A DNA stretch of 64,000 nucleotides from Streptomyces longispororuber (GTDB lineage: Bacteria > Actinomycetota > Actinomycetes > Streptomycetales > Streptomycetaceae). The stretch lies in contig NZ_BNBT01000031.1 of NCBI RefSeq assembly GCF_014656095.1, positions 1 through 64,000 of the forward strand, in the 5' to 3' direction. A model generated the notes under the pieces. It saw nothing but the letters and a program-made list of their open reading frames with translations, was not told where the DNA came from and did no database searches. Positions 55,564 to 62,831 of this stretch are shown in pieces. Each line of letters begins with the position of its first letter. Within the stretch, counting starts at the first letter, position 1. Made by a program: the position numbers and the translations under genes.

Positions 55564-58422
55564 TCAGCACGCCGTGTCCGCGAGCAGGTCGTGCGGCAGG
55601 TCCTTGCGCCGGGAGACGTTCAGCTTGCGGTAGACCCGCGTCAGATGCTGCTCCACCGTACTGACCGTGATGAAGAGCTTCCGCGCTATCTCGCGGTTGC
55701 TGTGCCCGAAGGAGGCCAGGGACGCGACGCGCCGCTCCGCGTCGGTCAGTTCCTCCGCGGGGCAGCCCTCCCCCGCCCGCGCCGGACGGTCGGCGCCGGA
55801 CGCCTCCCCGTCCCCGTACGGGAGCAGTTGCTCGCACAGCGTCTCCGCCCGGGCGTCGCGCGCGATGCGCCAGGCCCGCCGGGCCATCATGCGCGCCTGG
55901 CCCAGCTCGCCGAGGGCGTGGTGGGAGCGGCTCAGCGCCCCCAGGGCCCGGACCAGCTCCAGGCGGTCCTCGCACTTCTCCAGCTCCTCGATCGCCTCGT
56001 GCAGCGCGTGGTGGTGCCGGCGCAGCCCGGCCACCTCGGCGAGCACGCGCAGGGTCTGGGCGCGGGTGCGGGACTGGCCGGGGCCGCACTTGGCGAGCTG
56101 CTCCTTGACGAGCCGGTCGGCCTCGGCCTCCCCGCCCGTGCGCAGGTGCATCTCCGCGGCGGCGGACCGCCACGGGACCAGTGCCGGCTGGTCGACGCCC
56201 CAGCGCGTCATGAGCTCGCCGCAGGTGAGGAAGTCGTCGAGGGCCGGGCGGACGCGCCCCGTGGCCGCGTGGAGCTGGCCGCGCGCGTGCAGCAGCTCCA
56301 GGCCGTAGCGGGTCTCCTTCAGGCCGTCCGGCACGTGGTGGTCCAGGTACGCCATGGCCTGCTCGTACTGGCCCATCGCGGTGTGCGCGGAGACCAGGGT
56401 GGCGAGGACCGAGCCGATGCCGACGCCCCAGCCCTGCGGCGAGATCCACGACAGGGCGTTGAGCGCGTACCGCACGGCGTCCGGCGCGTTGCCCTGACGC
56501 AGGGCGACGGTGGCCCGCACCGCGGACAGCGGCGCCTGCCAGCCCGGCCCGCCGAGCCGGGTGGCCTCGCGCAGCAGCACGTCGCACCAGTGCGCGGCAC
56601 GGCCGAGACGGTCGCAGTAGATGAGCACGGACAGGGCGGAGGTGAGGGCCTCCAGGGTGGCGTCGCTCAGCCGGGTGCCCTGGAGCACGGTCTCGGCCAC
56701 GTCGGCGGCGCCCGGGTCGGCGCCGCGGGTGAGGACCGTGTTCAGGGCGGCGCCGACGCGGTGGCGCGGGTCGCCGCCGCGTGCCGCGAGGACGTCCGCG
56801 ATGCTCTGCGGCGCCGGCCAGTTGTCGGCCCCGACGCGCTCGCGCAGCGCCGGGTAGGTGGTGCGTACGGCCCCGGCCGCGAGGTACGCGGTCACGGCGG
56901 ACGCCCCGCCGTGGGTGACCTGGCCCTTGCGGGCGACCTCGGCGGCCTCCTCGAACCGGCCCTGCCACAGCAGCCCCGAGAGCAGCACGGGGACGGCCCC
57001 CTCGGCGAGCCAGCCCTCGTCGAAGGCGGCGCGCAGCGCGTTCAGGTGCGGGCCGAGCGTGGAGGGGCGCACCCGCCAGGCGAAGCGGGCCAGCTCGGCC
57101 AGGATCTCGCTGCGCCGCTCGCCGCGCGGGCACGCCTCGTCCGCCAGGTGGAGGCAGGCGATGGCGAGGGACACGTCCTCGTCGCGCCGGGCGCGGGTGG
57201 CCGTCTCCCACAGCACGTCGAGGGAGTCGGCGCCGGTGACCTCGCCGGTGGCGACGATGTGCCGGGCGACCACGGGCGGTTCGGCGCCGTGGCGGCGCAG
57301 CAGCTCGGCGGCGCGCCGGTGCAGCTCGATGCGGTCCGCGCGGCTCAGGTCGTCGAGCACGGCCGTGCGGGCCAGCGGGTGGCGGAACGATCCGGCGCCG
57401 GTCAGCCCGGCGGCTTCGAGCGTCCGCAGGCTGAGCGCGACGGTCTCGCGGTCGAGGTCGAGCAGCCCGGCGAGCGTGGCGTCGGACGCCGCGTCGTCGA
57501 GGACCGCCAGGCCGCGGGCGACGGCCAGGACGGCGTCCTCGCCGCGGTGCAGGCAGCTCAGTACGGACTGCCGGTAGGCGTCGCCGACGGGCAGCGTCCG
57601 CGTGCCGGACGGGCCGTGCCGGGGTGTGTCGGTGCCCGCCGCCGGCGCCCGCAGGTCCTGGGCGGGTGCGTCGTGGGCGAGCAGGTCGTGGATCAGCGCC
57701 CGCACCAGCAGCGGGTTGCCGCCGCTGACGCGGTGCGCGTCGGGCGCCAGGCGCTGGGCGGTGGCCTCGTCGACGTGGGCGCGCAGCAGGGCGGCCGTGG
57801 CGCTCTCGCCGAGGGGCGCGAGCCTGAGCTGGGTCAGGCGGGGGTGGCGCAGCAGTTCCGCGCCGAACAGGGGGCGTTCGGCGCCCGGTCCGGTGCGCAG
57901 GCCGAGGACGACGACGACGGGCTTGGCCCGCAGCTCGCGCATGGCGTACTGGAGGCACTGGAGGGAGGGGATGTCGGCGTACTGCACGTCGTCGACGAGG
58001 ACGGCCAGCGGCCGGCCGGCGGCCTGTGCGTGCAGCAGCGTGGTCAGGGCCCGCATCACGTGGGCGCGGACGTGCTCCTCGCGCTCGCTGTCGGGGTCGC
58101 GCAGCATGGCGGTGAACCGGGCGTCGTCGAGCAGGCGCGCCGTCCGCGCGGCCGTCCCGTCCGGCTGCTCCCCCACCTGGTCGGTGTGGAGGAGCAGTTG
58201 GCCGAAGACCGCCATGGGCGTCCTGCGCTCCGCTCGTAAACCGGTCGCCCGCAGGACCACGAGGCCTCGCGCCTCGGCCTGCTCGGCGACGGCGTTCAGC
58301 ATCTCGCTCTTGCCGGTGGCCACCGGCCCTCTGACGACGACGACACGGGAAGGCCGCTCCGCGCTGTTCGTCAGAACGTCCTCCAGGAGAGCCCATTCAT
58401 CGACTCGCTCGACCAGGCTCAT
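55564..58422 (-). CDS. LAL-family (large LuxR-type) transcriptional activator
   Basis: 952 residues, the usual LAL size. ATG at 58422 has GGAGG about 10 nt upstream and yields MSLVERVDEW, a common start for the family. Walker A GPVATGKSE is at residues 32-40, Walker B VLVDDVQYAD at 141-150, followed by a long helical repeat region, and a C-terminal LuxR helix-turn-helix at about 885-945 (LTDAERRVASLA, then SNREIARKLF and STVEQHLTRVYRKL). Proteins of this kind activate macrolide and polyene clusters. Codon 62 is TTA, so translation needs bldA and output should be delayed to differentiation. It is the only strong activator candidate in the window and the likely reader of the TAGGGG pairs. No such pair precedes its own gene, so it may be controlled from outside. 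Confidence 0.95.
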   Translation of the reverse strand: MSLVERVDEWALLEDVLTNSAERPSRVVVVRGPVATGKSEMLNAVAEQAEARGLVVLRATGLRAERRTPMAVFGQLLLHTDQVGEQPDGTAARTARLLDDARFTAMLRDPDSEREEHVRAHVMRALTTLLHAQAAGRPLAVLVDDVQYADIPSLQCLQYAMRELRAKPVVVVLGLRTGPGAERPLFGAELLRHPRLTQLRLAPLGESATAALLRAHVDEATAQRLAPDAHRVSGGNPLLVRALIHDLLAHDAPAQDLRAPAAGTDTPRHGPSGTRTLPVGDAYRQSVLSCLHRGEDAVLAVARGLAVLDDAASDATLAGLLDLDRETVALSLRTLEAAGLTGAGSFRHPLARTAVLDDLSRADRIELHRRAAELLRRHGAEPPVVARHIVATGEVTGADSLDVLWETATRARRDEDVSLAIACLHLADEACPRGERRSEILAELARFAWRVRPSTLGPHLNALRAAFDEGWLAEGAVPVLLSGLLWQGRFEEAAEVARKGQVTHGGASAVTAYLAAGAVRTTYPALRERVGADNWPAPQSIADVLAARGGDPRHRVGAALNTVLTRGADPGAADVAETVLQGTRLSDATLEALTSALSVLIYCDRLGRAAHWCDVLLREATRLGGPGWQAPLSAVRATVALRQGNAPDAVRYALNALSWISPQGWGVGIGSVLATLVSAHTAMGQYEQAMAYLDHHVPDGLKETRYGLELLHARGQLHAATGRVRPALDDFLTCGELMTRWGVDQPALVPWRSAAAEMHLRTGGEAEADRLVKEQLAKCGPGQSRTRAQTLRVLAEVAGLRRHHHALHEAIEELEKCEDRLELVRALGALSRSHHALGELGQARMMARRAWRIARDARAETLCEQLLPYGDGEASGADRPARAGEGCPAEELTDAERRVASLASFGHSNREIARKLFITVSTVEQHLTRVYRKLNVSRRKDLPHDLLADTAC
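58237..58239 (-). other. TTA codon (bldA control point) in the LAL activator
   Basis: Codon 62, in the context GGT TTA CGA (ATGLRAE), in frame with the ATG at 58422. A TTA in a pathway activator is a classical way by which bldA governs antibiotic production. Confidence 0.9.
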
Positions 58423-59246
58423 AGTGCGGTTTCCTCCCCGTAAGAAATTTTCGCAAACTGCACTGGGCGCCTTATTCGCATATCGCACTCATCAAGTAGC
58501 CGCAGGAGCCGGAAGCAGGATACCAGGGCATATTCCAAATAGTCGCGCCGTGGCTCTCGGGGCACTCAGTCAACAACACAACTATGACTGAATCTTGACG
58601 GCGAGGTAGCCCAGAAAGATGTGAGCCCACCGCCCAAATCCACGGCGACTCGCAACGTTCAGCCCTCCCCGCTCCGGCCATCGATGTGATATAGGGCCGA
58701 GCGGTCGATCGGGCTTATACGGAATGTTCAACTCCAATTGTAAGAAAGGAGAACGCTCAACCGGCCACCCCGCCGTGACGCAGGGGTCATCTGGACACAC
58801 TGTCCGGAAACGTGCCTGCCCACGGCCCACTTGAGGCGAGCCGACGCCCGGGCCCGGCGGCGGCCGGACCACCCCCGGGCGGTGCCCGACAGCCAAGCGC
58901 CGACCGCTTCCGCCGCTTACCCGGAGGCCGCCGACGCACGCGTGCGGAACGGATCAGTACCGCCGGACGGGGCCCCGCGGGCCCGCGCCGCCGTTAAGAG
59001 AGCGTTAGGAAAGGAGAGCGACGGGATCCCCAACGGCCGCCCTCCGGGACGGAAACCGAAAACAATCCTGTGGCAATCCGAAAGCAAAATTCCCTGTGAA
59101 AGTTCCCGGCGGTCCCGTGACGTGGCGGGCGTCACGTCCGAGTTACCGCCGACGGCCGCCGCACTGCGACCGGAGCGACCGCGTCCGGGGGTGCCGGGTA
59201 CGTCACATTGTTACGCCGAGGTTTCCGGCCAACGCCCGTTTCGGCG

Positions 59247-59283
59247 GTGTGAACGGACCGGCTCGCCGTGTGAACGGACCGGC
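59247..59283. repeat. 16-bp direct repeat with a 21-bp period
   Basis: GTGTGAACGGACCGGC at 59247-59262 recurs exactly at 59268-59283. The two-turn spacing would place two bound proteins on one DNA face; an upstream operator is possible, about 520 bp before the glycosyltransferase gene. Confidence 0.6.
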
Positions 59284-59360
59284 CGCCGACCGGGCCCGCA
59301 TACGAACCCGCTCCAGGCGCACCGCCGTCACGGCCGGACAGCATTCCCCGTTCGGCGGGC

Positions 59361-59459
59361 CGCACGGGCGCACGGCCGCACGGCCGCACGGCCGCACACA
59401 ACGGGCACGCCGTCGCGGGCAGCGGGCACGGCGGGCACGCCGTCGCGGGCAGCGGGCAC
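59361..59459. repeat. Cluster of short tandem and direct repeats
   Basis: GCCGCACG 8-bp units run from about 59368 to 59397. Then a 28-bp sequence at 59402-59429 recurs at 59432-59459 (30-bp period). The tract is non-coding by codon use and is a likely slippage site. Confidence 0.8.
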
Positions 59460-59507
59460 ACCCACGCGCGTACCGGGCACACCCGCGCGAGCCGCGGGCC
59501 GCACCGC

Positions 59508-59524
59508 TAGGGGACGGATAGGGG
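59508..59524 (+). promoter_or_regulatory. Candidate activator box upstream of the GT/PPTase operon (TAGGGG-N5-TAGGGG)
   Basis: The plus strand reads TAGGGGACGGATAGGGG, the cleanest copy of the pattern, 280 bp before the glycosyltransferase ATG and in the same orientation relative to its gene as the PKS boxes. Confidence 0.5.
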
Positions 59525-59803
59525 TGGAGGGCGGTAGCCGCCGCGGCTAGCCTCCGGCGGGAGGAATCACCGGTACGGCAGCGGCGTCATCGTTCGCCGG
59601 CGACCCCGCCCTCCCCGAGCCCGACGTGTTGTCCAGGGCCACCGCCCCGCGGGCGGTCACCCGTGATCCTCCCGGAAGCGCCTGCCGGCCAGGGCACGCC
59701 GATGTGACGCGCACGCGCGGGACGCGCTCGCGCGCAGACCGTAGAGGACGACGATGGCGACACCGCACACCCCGAGCGCGCTCCGACCCGGGAGCGTGCC
59801 CCG

Positions 59804-61066
59804 ATGACCGCGTCCGGCCCCGGCGCCGAGGAGGCCGCCGGGCACGACGGCAGCGCTCCGGACGGGGCGCGCACCACCGTCACCGTGATCATCCCGACCT
59901 TCAACGAGGCGGACAACGTCGAGGAGTTGCTGACGCGCCTCGCCGCCGCCCTGCCGGCGCACCTGGAGTGCGAGGCGCTGTTCGTCGACGACAGCACCGA
60001 CAACACCCCGGCCGCCATCGAACGGGCGGCCCTGACGTGTCCGTTCCCGGTGCACGTCCTCCACCGCGAGGTCCCGGTGGGCGGTCTGAGCGGGGCCGTC
60101 GTGGAGGGCCTGAAGGCCGCCGCGTCCGAGTGGATCGTCGTCATGGACGCCGACCTCCAGCACCCCCCGTCCCTCATGCCGGAGCTGGTCGAGACGGGCC
60201 GCCGTACGGGTGCCGAACTCGTCGTCGCCAGCCGGTACGCGGGCGGCGGCAGCCACGCCGGGCTCTCCGGCCGCTACCGCGTCGCGGTCTCGCGCGCCTC
60301 GACCCTCGTCACCAAGTCCCTCTTCCGCTCGGCCCTGCGCGGCATCAGCGACCCGATGAGCGGCTTCTTCGCCATCCGCCGCGACACCGTGCACGCCCAG
60401 GCCGGCATCCTCCGGCCCCTGGGCTACAAGATCCTGCTCGAACTCGCCATCCGCTGCCGCCCGCGCGCCGTCGCCGAGGTGCCGTTCTCCTTCCAGGAGC
60501 GGTACGCGGGCGAGTCGAAGTCGACCGTGCGCGAAGGCCTGCGCTTCCTCGCCCACCTGGTGTCGCTGCGCACCGCGACCCCGGTGGCCCGCATGGTGGC
60601 CTTCGGTCTCATCGGGCTGACCGGCTTCGTGCCGAACCTGTGCGGCCTCGCCGCGCTCACCGCGCTCGGCCTGCACTACCTGCCCGCCGAGGTCGTGGCC
60701 AACCAGTTCGGCGTCGCGTGGAACTTCCTCCTCATCGACCTGCTGCTCTTCCGCGGGCGGCGCGAGCACCGGCACTGGGCCGACCGTCTGGGCCGGTTCG
60801 CCCTGCTCGCCAACGCCGACCTGCTGCTGCGCATCCCGCTCATCGCGCTGCTCGTCGACGGCGCGGGCGTGGCGGTCCTGCCCGCCACCGCGCTGGCCCT
60901 CCTGACCACGTTCGTGATCCGCTTCGTCGCCACCGAACTGCTCGTCTACCTCCCCCGGCGCGGCCGGGCGGAAGACGTGGCCGCACCCGGGCACGCCGTG
61001 GCACCGGGGCCGCGGGAGGCGGAGCCGCGGGAGCCCGGGCAGCGCGAGAAGGAAGGCACGCCGTGA
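59804..61066 (+). CDS. Polyprenyl-phosphate glycosyltransferase (GT2) with GtrA-like membrane domain
   Basis: 420 residues; ATG with GGGAG upstream. Residues 25-250 match dolichol/polyprenyl-phosphate mannose synthases: VTVIIPTFNEADNVEELL, the metal-binding MDADLQHPPSL, GISDPMSGFFAIRR and VPFSFQERYAGESKS. Residues from about 265 to 405 hold four hydrophobic spans like GtrA proteins, which help place lipid-linked sugars across the membrane. The reaction would be transfer of mannose (or another hexose) from its nucleotide to polyprenyl phosphate. It overlaps the PPTase gene by GTGA. In this setting the lipid-linked sugar could serve an external glycosyltransferase that decorates the polyketide or gives self-protection, but no such second enzyme is in the window; a cell-envelope role is the alternative. 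The sugar is not shown by the sequence. Confidence 0.88.
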   Translation: MTASGPGAEEAAGHDGSAPDGARTTVTVIIPTFNEADNVEELLTRLAAALPAHLECEALFVDDSTDNTPAAIERAALTCPFPVHVLHREVPVGGLSGAVVEGLKAAASEWIVVMDADLQHPPSLMPELVETGRRTGAELVVASRYAGGGSHAGLSGRYRVAVSRASTLVTKSLFRSALRGISDPMSGFFAIRRDTVHAQAGILRPLGYKILLELAIRCRPRAVAEVPFSFQERYAGESKSTVREGLRFLAHLVSLRTATPVARMVAFGLIGLTGFVPNLCGLAALTALGLHYLPAEVVANQFGVAWNFLLIDLLLFRGRREHRHWADRLGRFALLANADLLLRIPLIALLVDGAGVAVLPATALALLTTFVIRFVATELLVYLPRRGRAEDVAAPGHAVAPGPREAEPREPGQREKEGTP

Positions 61067-61890
61067 ACACCGCCACCTCGTACGGCCGTACGGCGCCGGG
61101 GGTGCCGCGCGCGGGCGCGGCGCCCTCGGCGGTGCCCCCGGCCCCCTCGGCGGCCCCGCTGCTCGCGCGGATCGTGCCCGGGGACGTCGTCTGCCGCGAG
61201 TTCACGTACGACCCGGACGGCGTCGTGCTGCACCCCGACGAGGCGGCGCTCGTCGCGCGGTCCGTGGAGACCCGGCGCCGGGAGTTCACCACCGGCCGCC
61301 ACTGCGCGCACCTGGCCCTCGACGCCCTGGGGCACCCCGCCCCCGCGGTCCTGCCCGACGCCAAGGGCAGCCCGGGGTGGCCCGCCGGTGTCGTCGGGAG
61401 CATCACGCACTGCTCCGGCTACCGTGCCGCCGCCGTCGCGCCGGCCGCGCGCGTCCGCTCCGTGGGCATCGACGCGACGCCCGGTGCGCCGCTGCCGGAC
61501 GGCGTCCTGGAGGCCGTGGCGCTCCCGGCGGAGCGGCGGCGCGTGGCGGAGCTGCTGGCCCGGTGGCCCCGGGTGCGCTGGGACAGCGCCTTGTTCAGCG
61601 CCAAGGAGAGCATCTACAAGACCTGGTACCCGCTCATGCGCGCGCCGCTGGAGTTCGAGGACGCCGACGTGGTGTTCCACCGCGCGGACACGGACGCGGA
61701 CACGGACGCGGACACGGGTGCGGACACGGGCACCGGTGCGGACGCCGACGCGGCCGGGGGCTCCGGCACCTTCACCGCGCGGATCCTGCCGTCCGGCCAC
61801 CGCCCGGGCTTCCCCCGGGAGCTGCGGGGCCGCTGGCTGGCGCGGGGCGGGCTGGTCCTCACCGCGATCACGCTGCGCCCGGAGGGCTGA
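61063..61890 (+). CDS. 4'-phosphopantetheinyl transferase, Sfp/EntD-like
   Basis: 275 residues from GTG at 61063, with AAGGAAGG upstream and an overlap with the glycosyltransferase stop. It has the family motifs VGSITHCSGYRAAAVAP, VGIDATP (Mg-binding Asp) and FSAKESIYKTWYP (catalytic Glu/Lys), as in EntD/PptT-type enzymes. It moves phosphopantetheine from CoA onto carrier-protein Ser, so it would activate the eleven ACPs visible here and the one of module 10. A cluster-borne PPTase is common for large PKS. An Asp/Thr/Ala repeat (61684-61751) is inserted in the C-terminal part, after the catalytic motifs. Confidence 0.93.
   Translation: MNTATSYGRTAPGVPRAGAAPSAVPPAPSAAPLLARIVPGDVVCREFTYDPDGVVLHPDEAALVARSVETRRREFTTGRHCAHLALDALGHPAPAVLPDAKGSPGWPAGVVGSITHCSGYRAAAVAPAARVRSVGIDATPGAPLPDGVLEAVALPAERRRVAELLARWPRVRWDSALFSAKESIYKTWYPLMRAPLEFEDADVVFHRADTDADTDADTGADTGTGADADAAGGSGTFTARILPSGHRPGFPRELRGRWLARGGLVLTAITLRPEG
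61684..61751 (+). repeat. 12-bp-type tandem repeat in the PPTase gene
   Basis: GACGCGGACACG-type units encode ADTDADTDADTGADTGTG, an acidic low-complexity loop of about 25 residues absent from ordinary PPTases. It lies outside the catalytic motifs. Confidence 0.85.
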
Positions 61891-61899
61891 GCGCACCGG

Positions 61900-61952
61900 C
61901 CCGGAGCGGCGCATCCTTCCACGGGGGAAGGGGAAGGAGTCGCCGCTCCGGG
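61900..61952 (+). terminator. Inverted repeat after the PPTase gene
   Basis: A perfect 12-bp inverted repeat (CCCGGAGCGGCG at 61900-61911, CGCCGCTCCGGG at 61941-61952) with a 29-nt loop, starting 9 bp after the stop. It probably ends the glycosyltransferase/PPTase transcript. The long loop and lack of a U run lower certainty. Confidence 0.6.
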
Positions 61953-62047
61953 AGACGGCCGGCCGGGAGAGCTCAGCGGCAGTGCCTGCGGCTTCCCGTG
62001 CTCCACCGTAGGGCGGCCACCGGCGGCGGCGTACCCCTAACCGGCCC

Positions 62048-62629
62048 TTACCGGGGGCCGTTCGGCAGCAGCCGGTGCGCCAGCTCCTCGATGAGCTTGT
62101 CCGTGGAGAACGGCGCGAGCAGGTCGGGCACCGTCAGGTCGTCGACGATCAGGCCGAGCACGGTCAGGTAGAGCAGCACGACGGCGACGCGGTCGCCGGG
62201 CAGCCCGGCGTCCAGGTGGAAGGCGATGTTCGCCTCCAGGTTCTCGGCCATGAACCGGCTCAGCTCCGCGTGGAGTTCGGGACGGCGGGTGGCCTCCAGG
62301 CGCATCTCCAGCAGGGCCAGGTGGCTGCTGCGGTCGGCGCGCATCCGCTCGACGAGCTGCTTGAGCAGGGTGGCGACGAGGTCCGTCGACGGCTCGGCGC
62401 GCAGGGTGTCGGCGAGCGCGTCCTCCGCGGGCATGAGCCGGTCCTGGACGCGCCGCATGACCTGGGCGAGCAGGTCCGCGCGGTGCGCGAAGTAGTTGCT
62501 CGCGGTGCCCTTGGGGACGCCCGCCTCCGCGTCGAGCGCGCGCAGCGTGAGGCCGCGTGACCCGTCCCGCGCGAGCACCTCGATCGCGGCGTCCAGCAGG
62601 GCGGCACGGCGGGCGGGGTTCTGTCTCAT
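62048..62629 (-). CDS. TetR-family transcriptional regulator
   Basis: 193 residues. ATG at 62629 with GAGAGGAA upstream gives MRQNPARRAALLDAAIEVLA, the standard family start; the frame is open 47 codons further but unlike coding sequence. The helix-turn-helix is at about 23-55 (LTLRALDAEAGVPKGTASNY), followed by a helical ligand domain with FHLDAGLPGDRVAVVLLYL. It lies 202 bp downstream of the exporter gene on the same strand, with a hairpin between, so it is probably transcribed from its own promoter. The likely role is repression of the exporter or of another efflux gene; ligand unknown. A weak TAAGGG/TAGGGG pair overlaps its stop. Confidence 0.9.
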   Translation of the reverse strand: MRQNPARRAALLDAAIEVLARDGSRGLTLRALDAEAGVPKGTASNYFAHRADLLAQVMRRVQDRLMPAEDALADTLRAEPSTDLVATLLKQLVERMRADRSSHLALLEMRLEATRRPELHAELSRFMAENLEANIAFHLDAGLPGDRVAVVLLYLTVLGLIVDDLTVPDLLAPFSTDKLIEELAHRLLPNGPR

Positions 62630-62769
62630 GACGGTGCTCGGTTCCTCTCCCGGAGAAGGCGGGGCCGCGGCGCACGGGCCACACACCCCCGCACTCAGAC
62701 CACTGCAAGCAGAGTACGTCACCCGCCGTACAGTCCTCCGCGCGCCCCGCCGTACCGTCCCCCCGCACA

Positions 62770-62812
62770 CCCCGCCGCGCCCGCCACCGGAGGGGCGGCG
62801 GGCGCAGCGGGG
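62770..62812 (-). terminator. Strong hairpin after the ABC exporter gene
   Basis: A 16-bp stem with one mismatch (62770-62785 with 62797-62812) and an 11-nt loop, 20 bp past the exporter stop and before the TetR gene. It should end the exporter mRNA. Confidence 0.75.
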
Positions 62813-62831
62813 CCCGAGGGGGGCGCGAGCG

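Larger units (their letters stand above)
58423..59803. other. 1.38-kb stretch without a convincing gene
   Basis: The first 350 bp are less G+C-rich than the surroundings and should hold the LAL promoter. From about 58800 on the DNA is repeat-rich, with a 21-bp-period direct repeat (59247-59283), short tandem and 30-bp-period repeats (59361-59459) and a TAGGGG pair (59508-59524). Frames here translate to Arg/Pro/Gly/His-rich sequences with no family resemblance and no good ribosome sites. A small RNA cannot be excluded. Confidence 0.6.

Noticed and set aside
58423..59803. Short frames such as 58582-58896 (minus), 58831-59550 (plus) and 59096-59521 (plus)
   Set aside because: Codon use lacks the third-position bias of real genes here, ribosome sites are missing, and the sequences are Arg/Pro/His-rich repeats.
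62034..62050. Fifth TAGGGG-like pair (TAAGGGCCGGTTAGGGG, minus strand)
   Set aside because: It overlaps the end of the TetR gene and precedes no gene in the expected orientation; probably chance.
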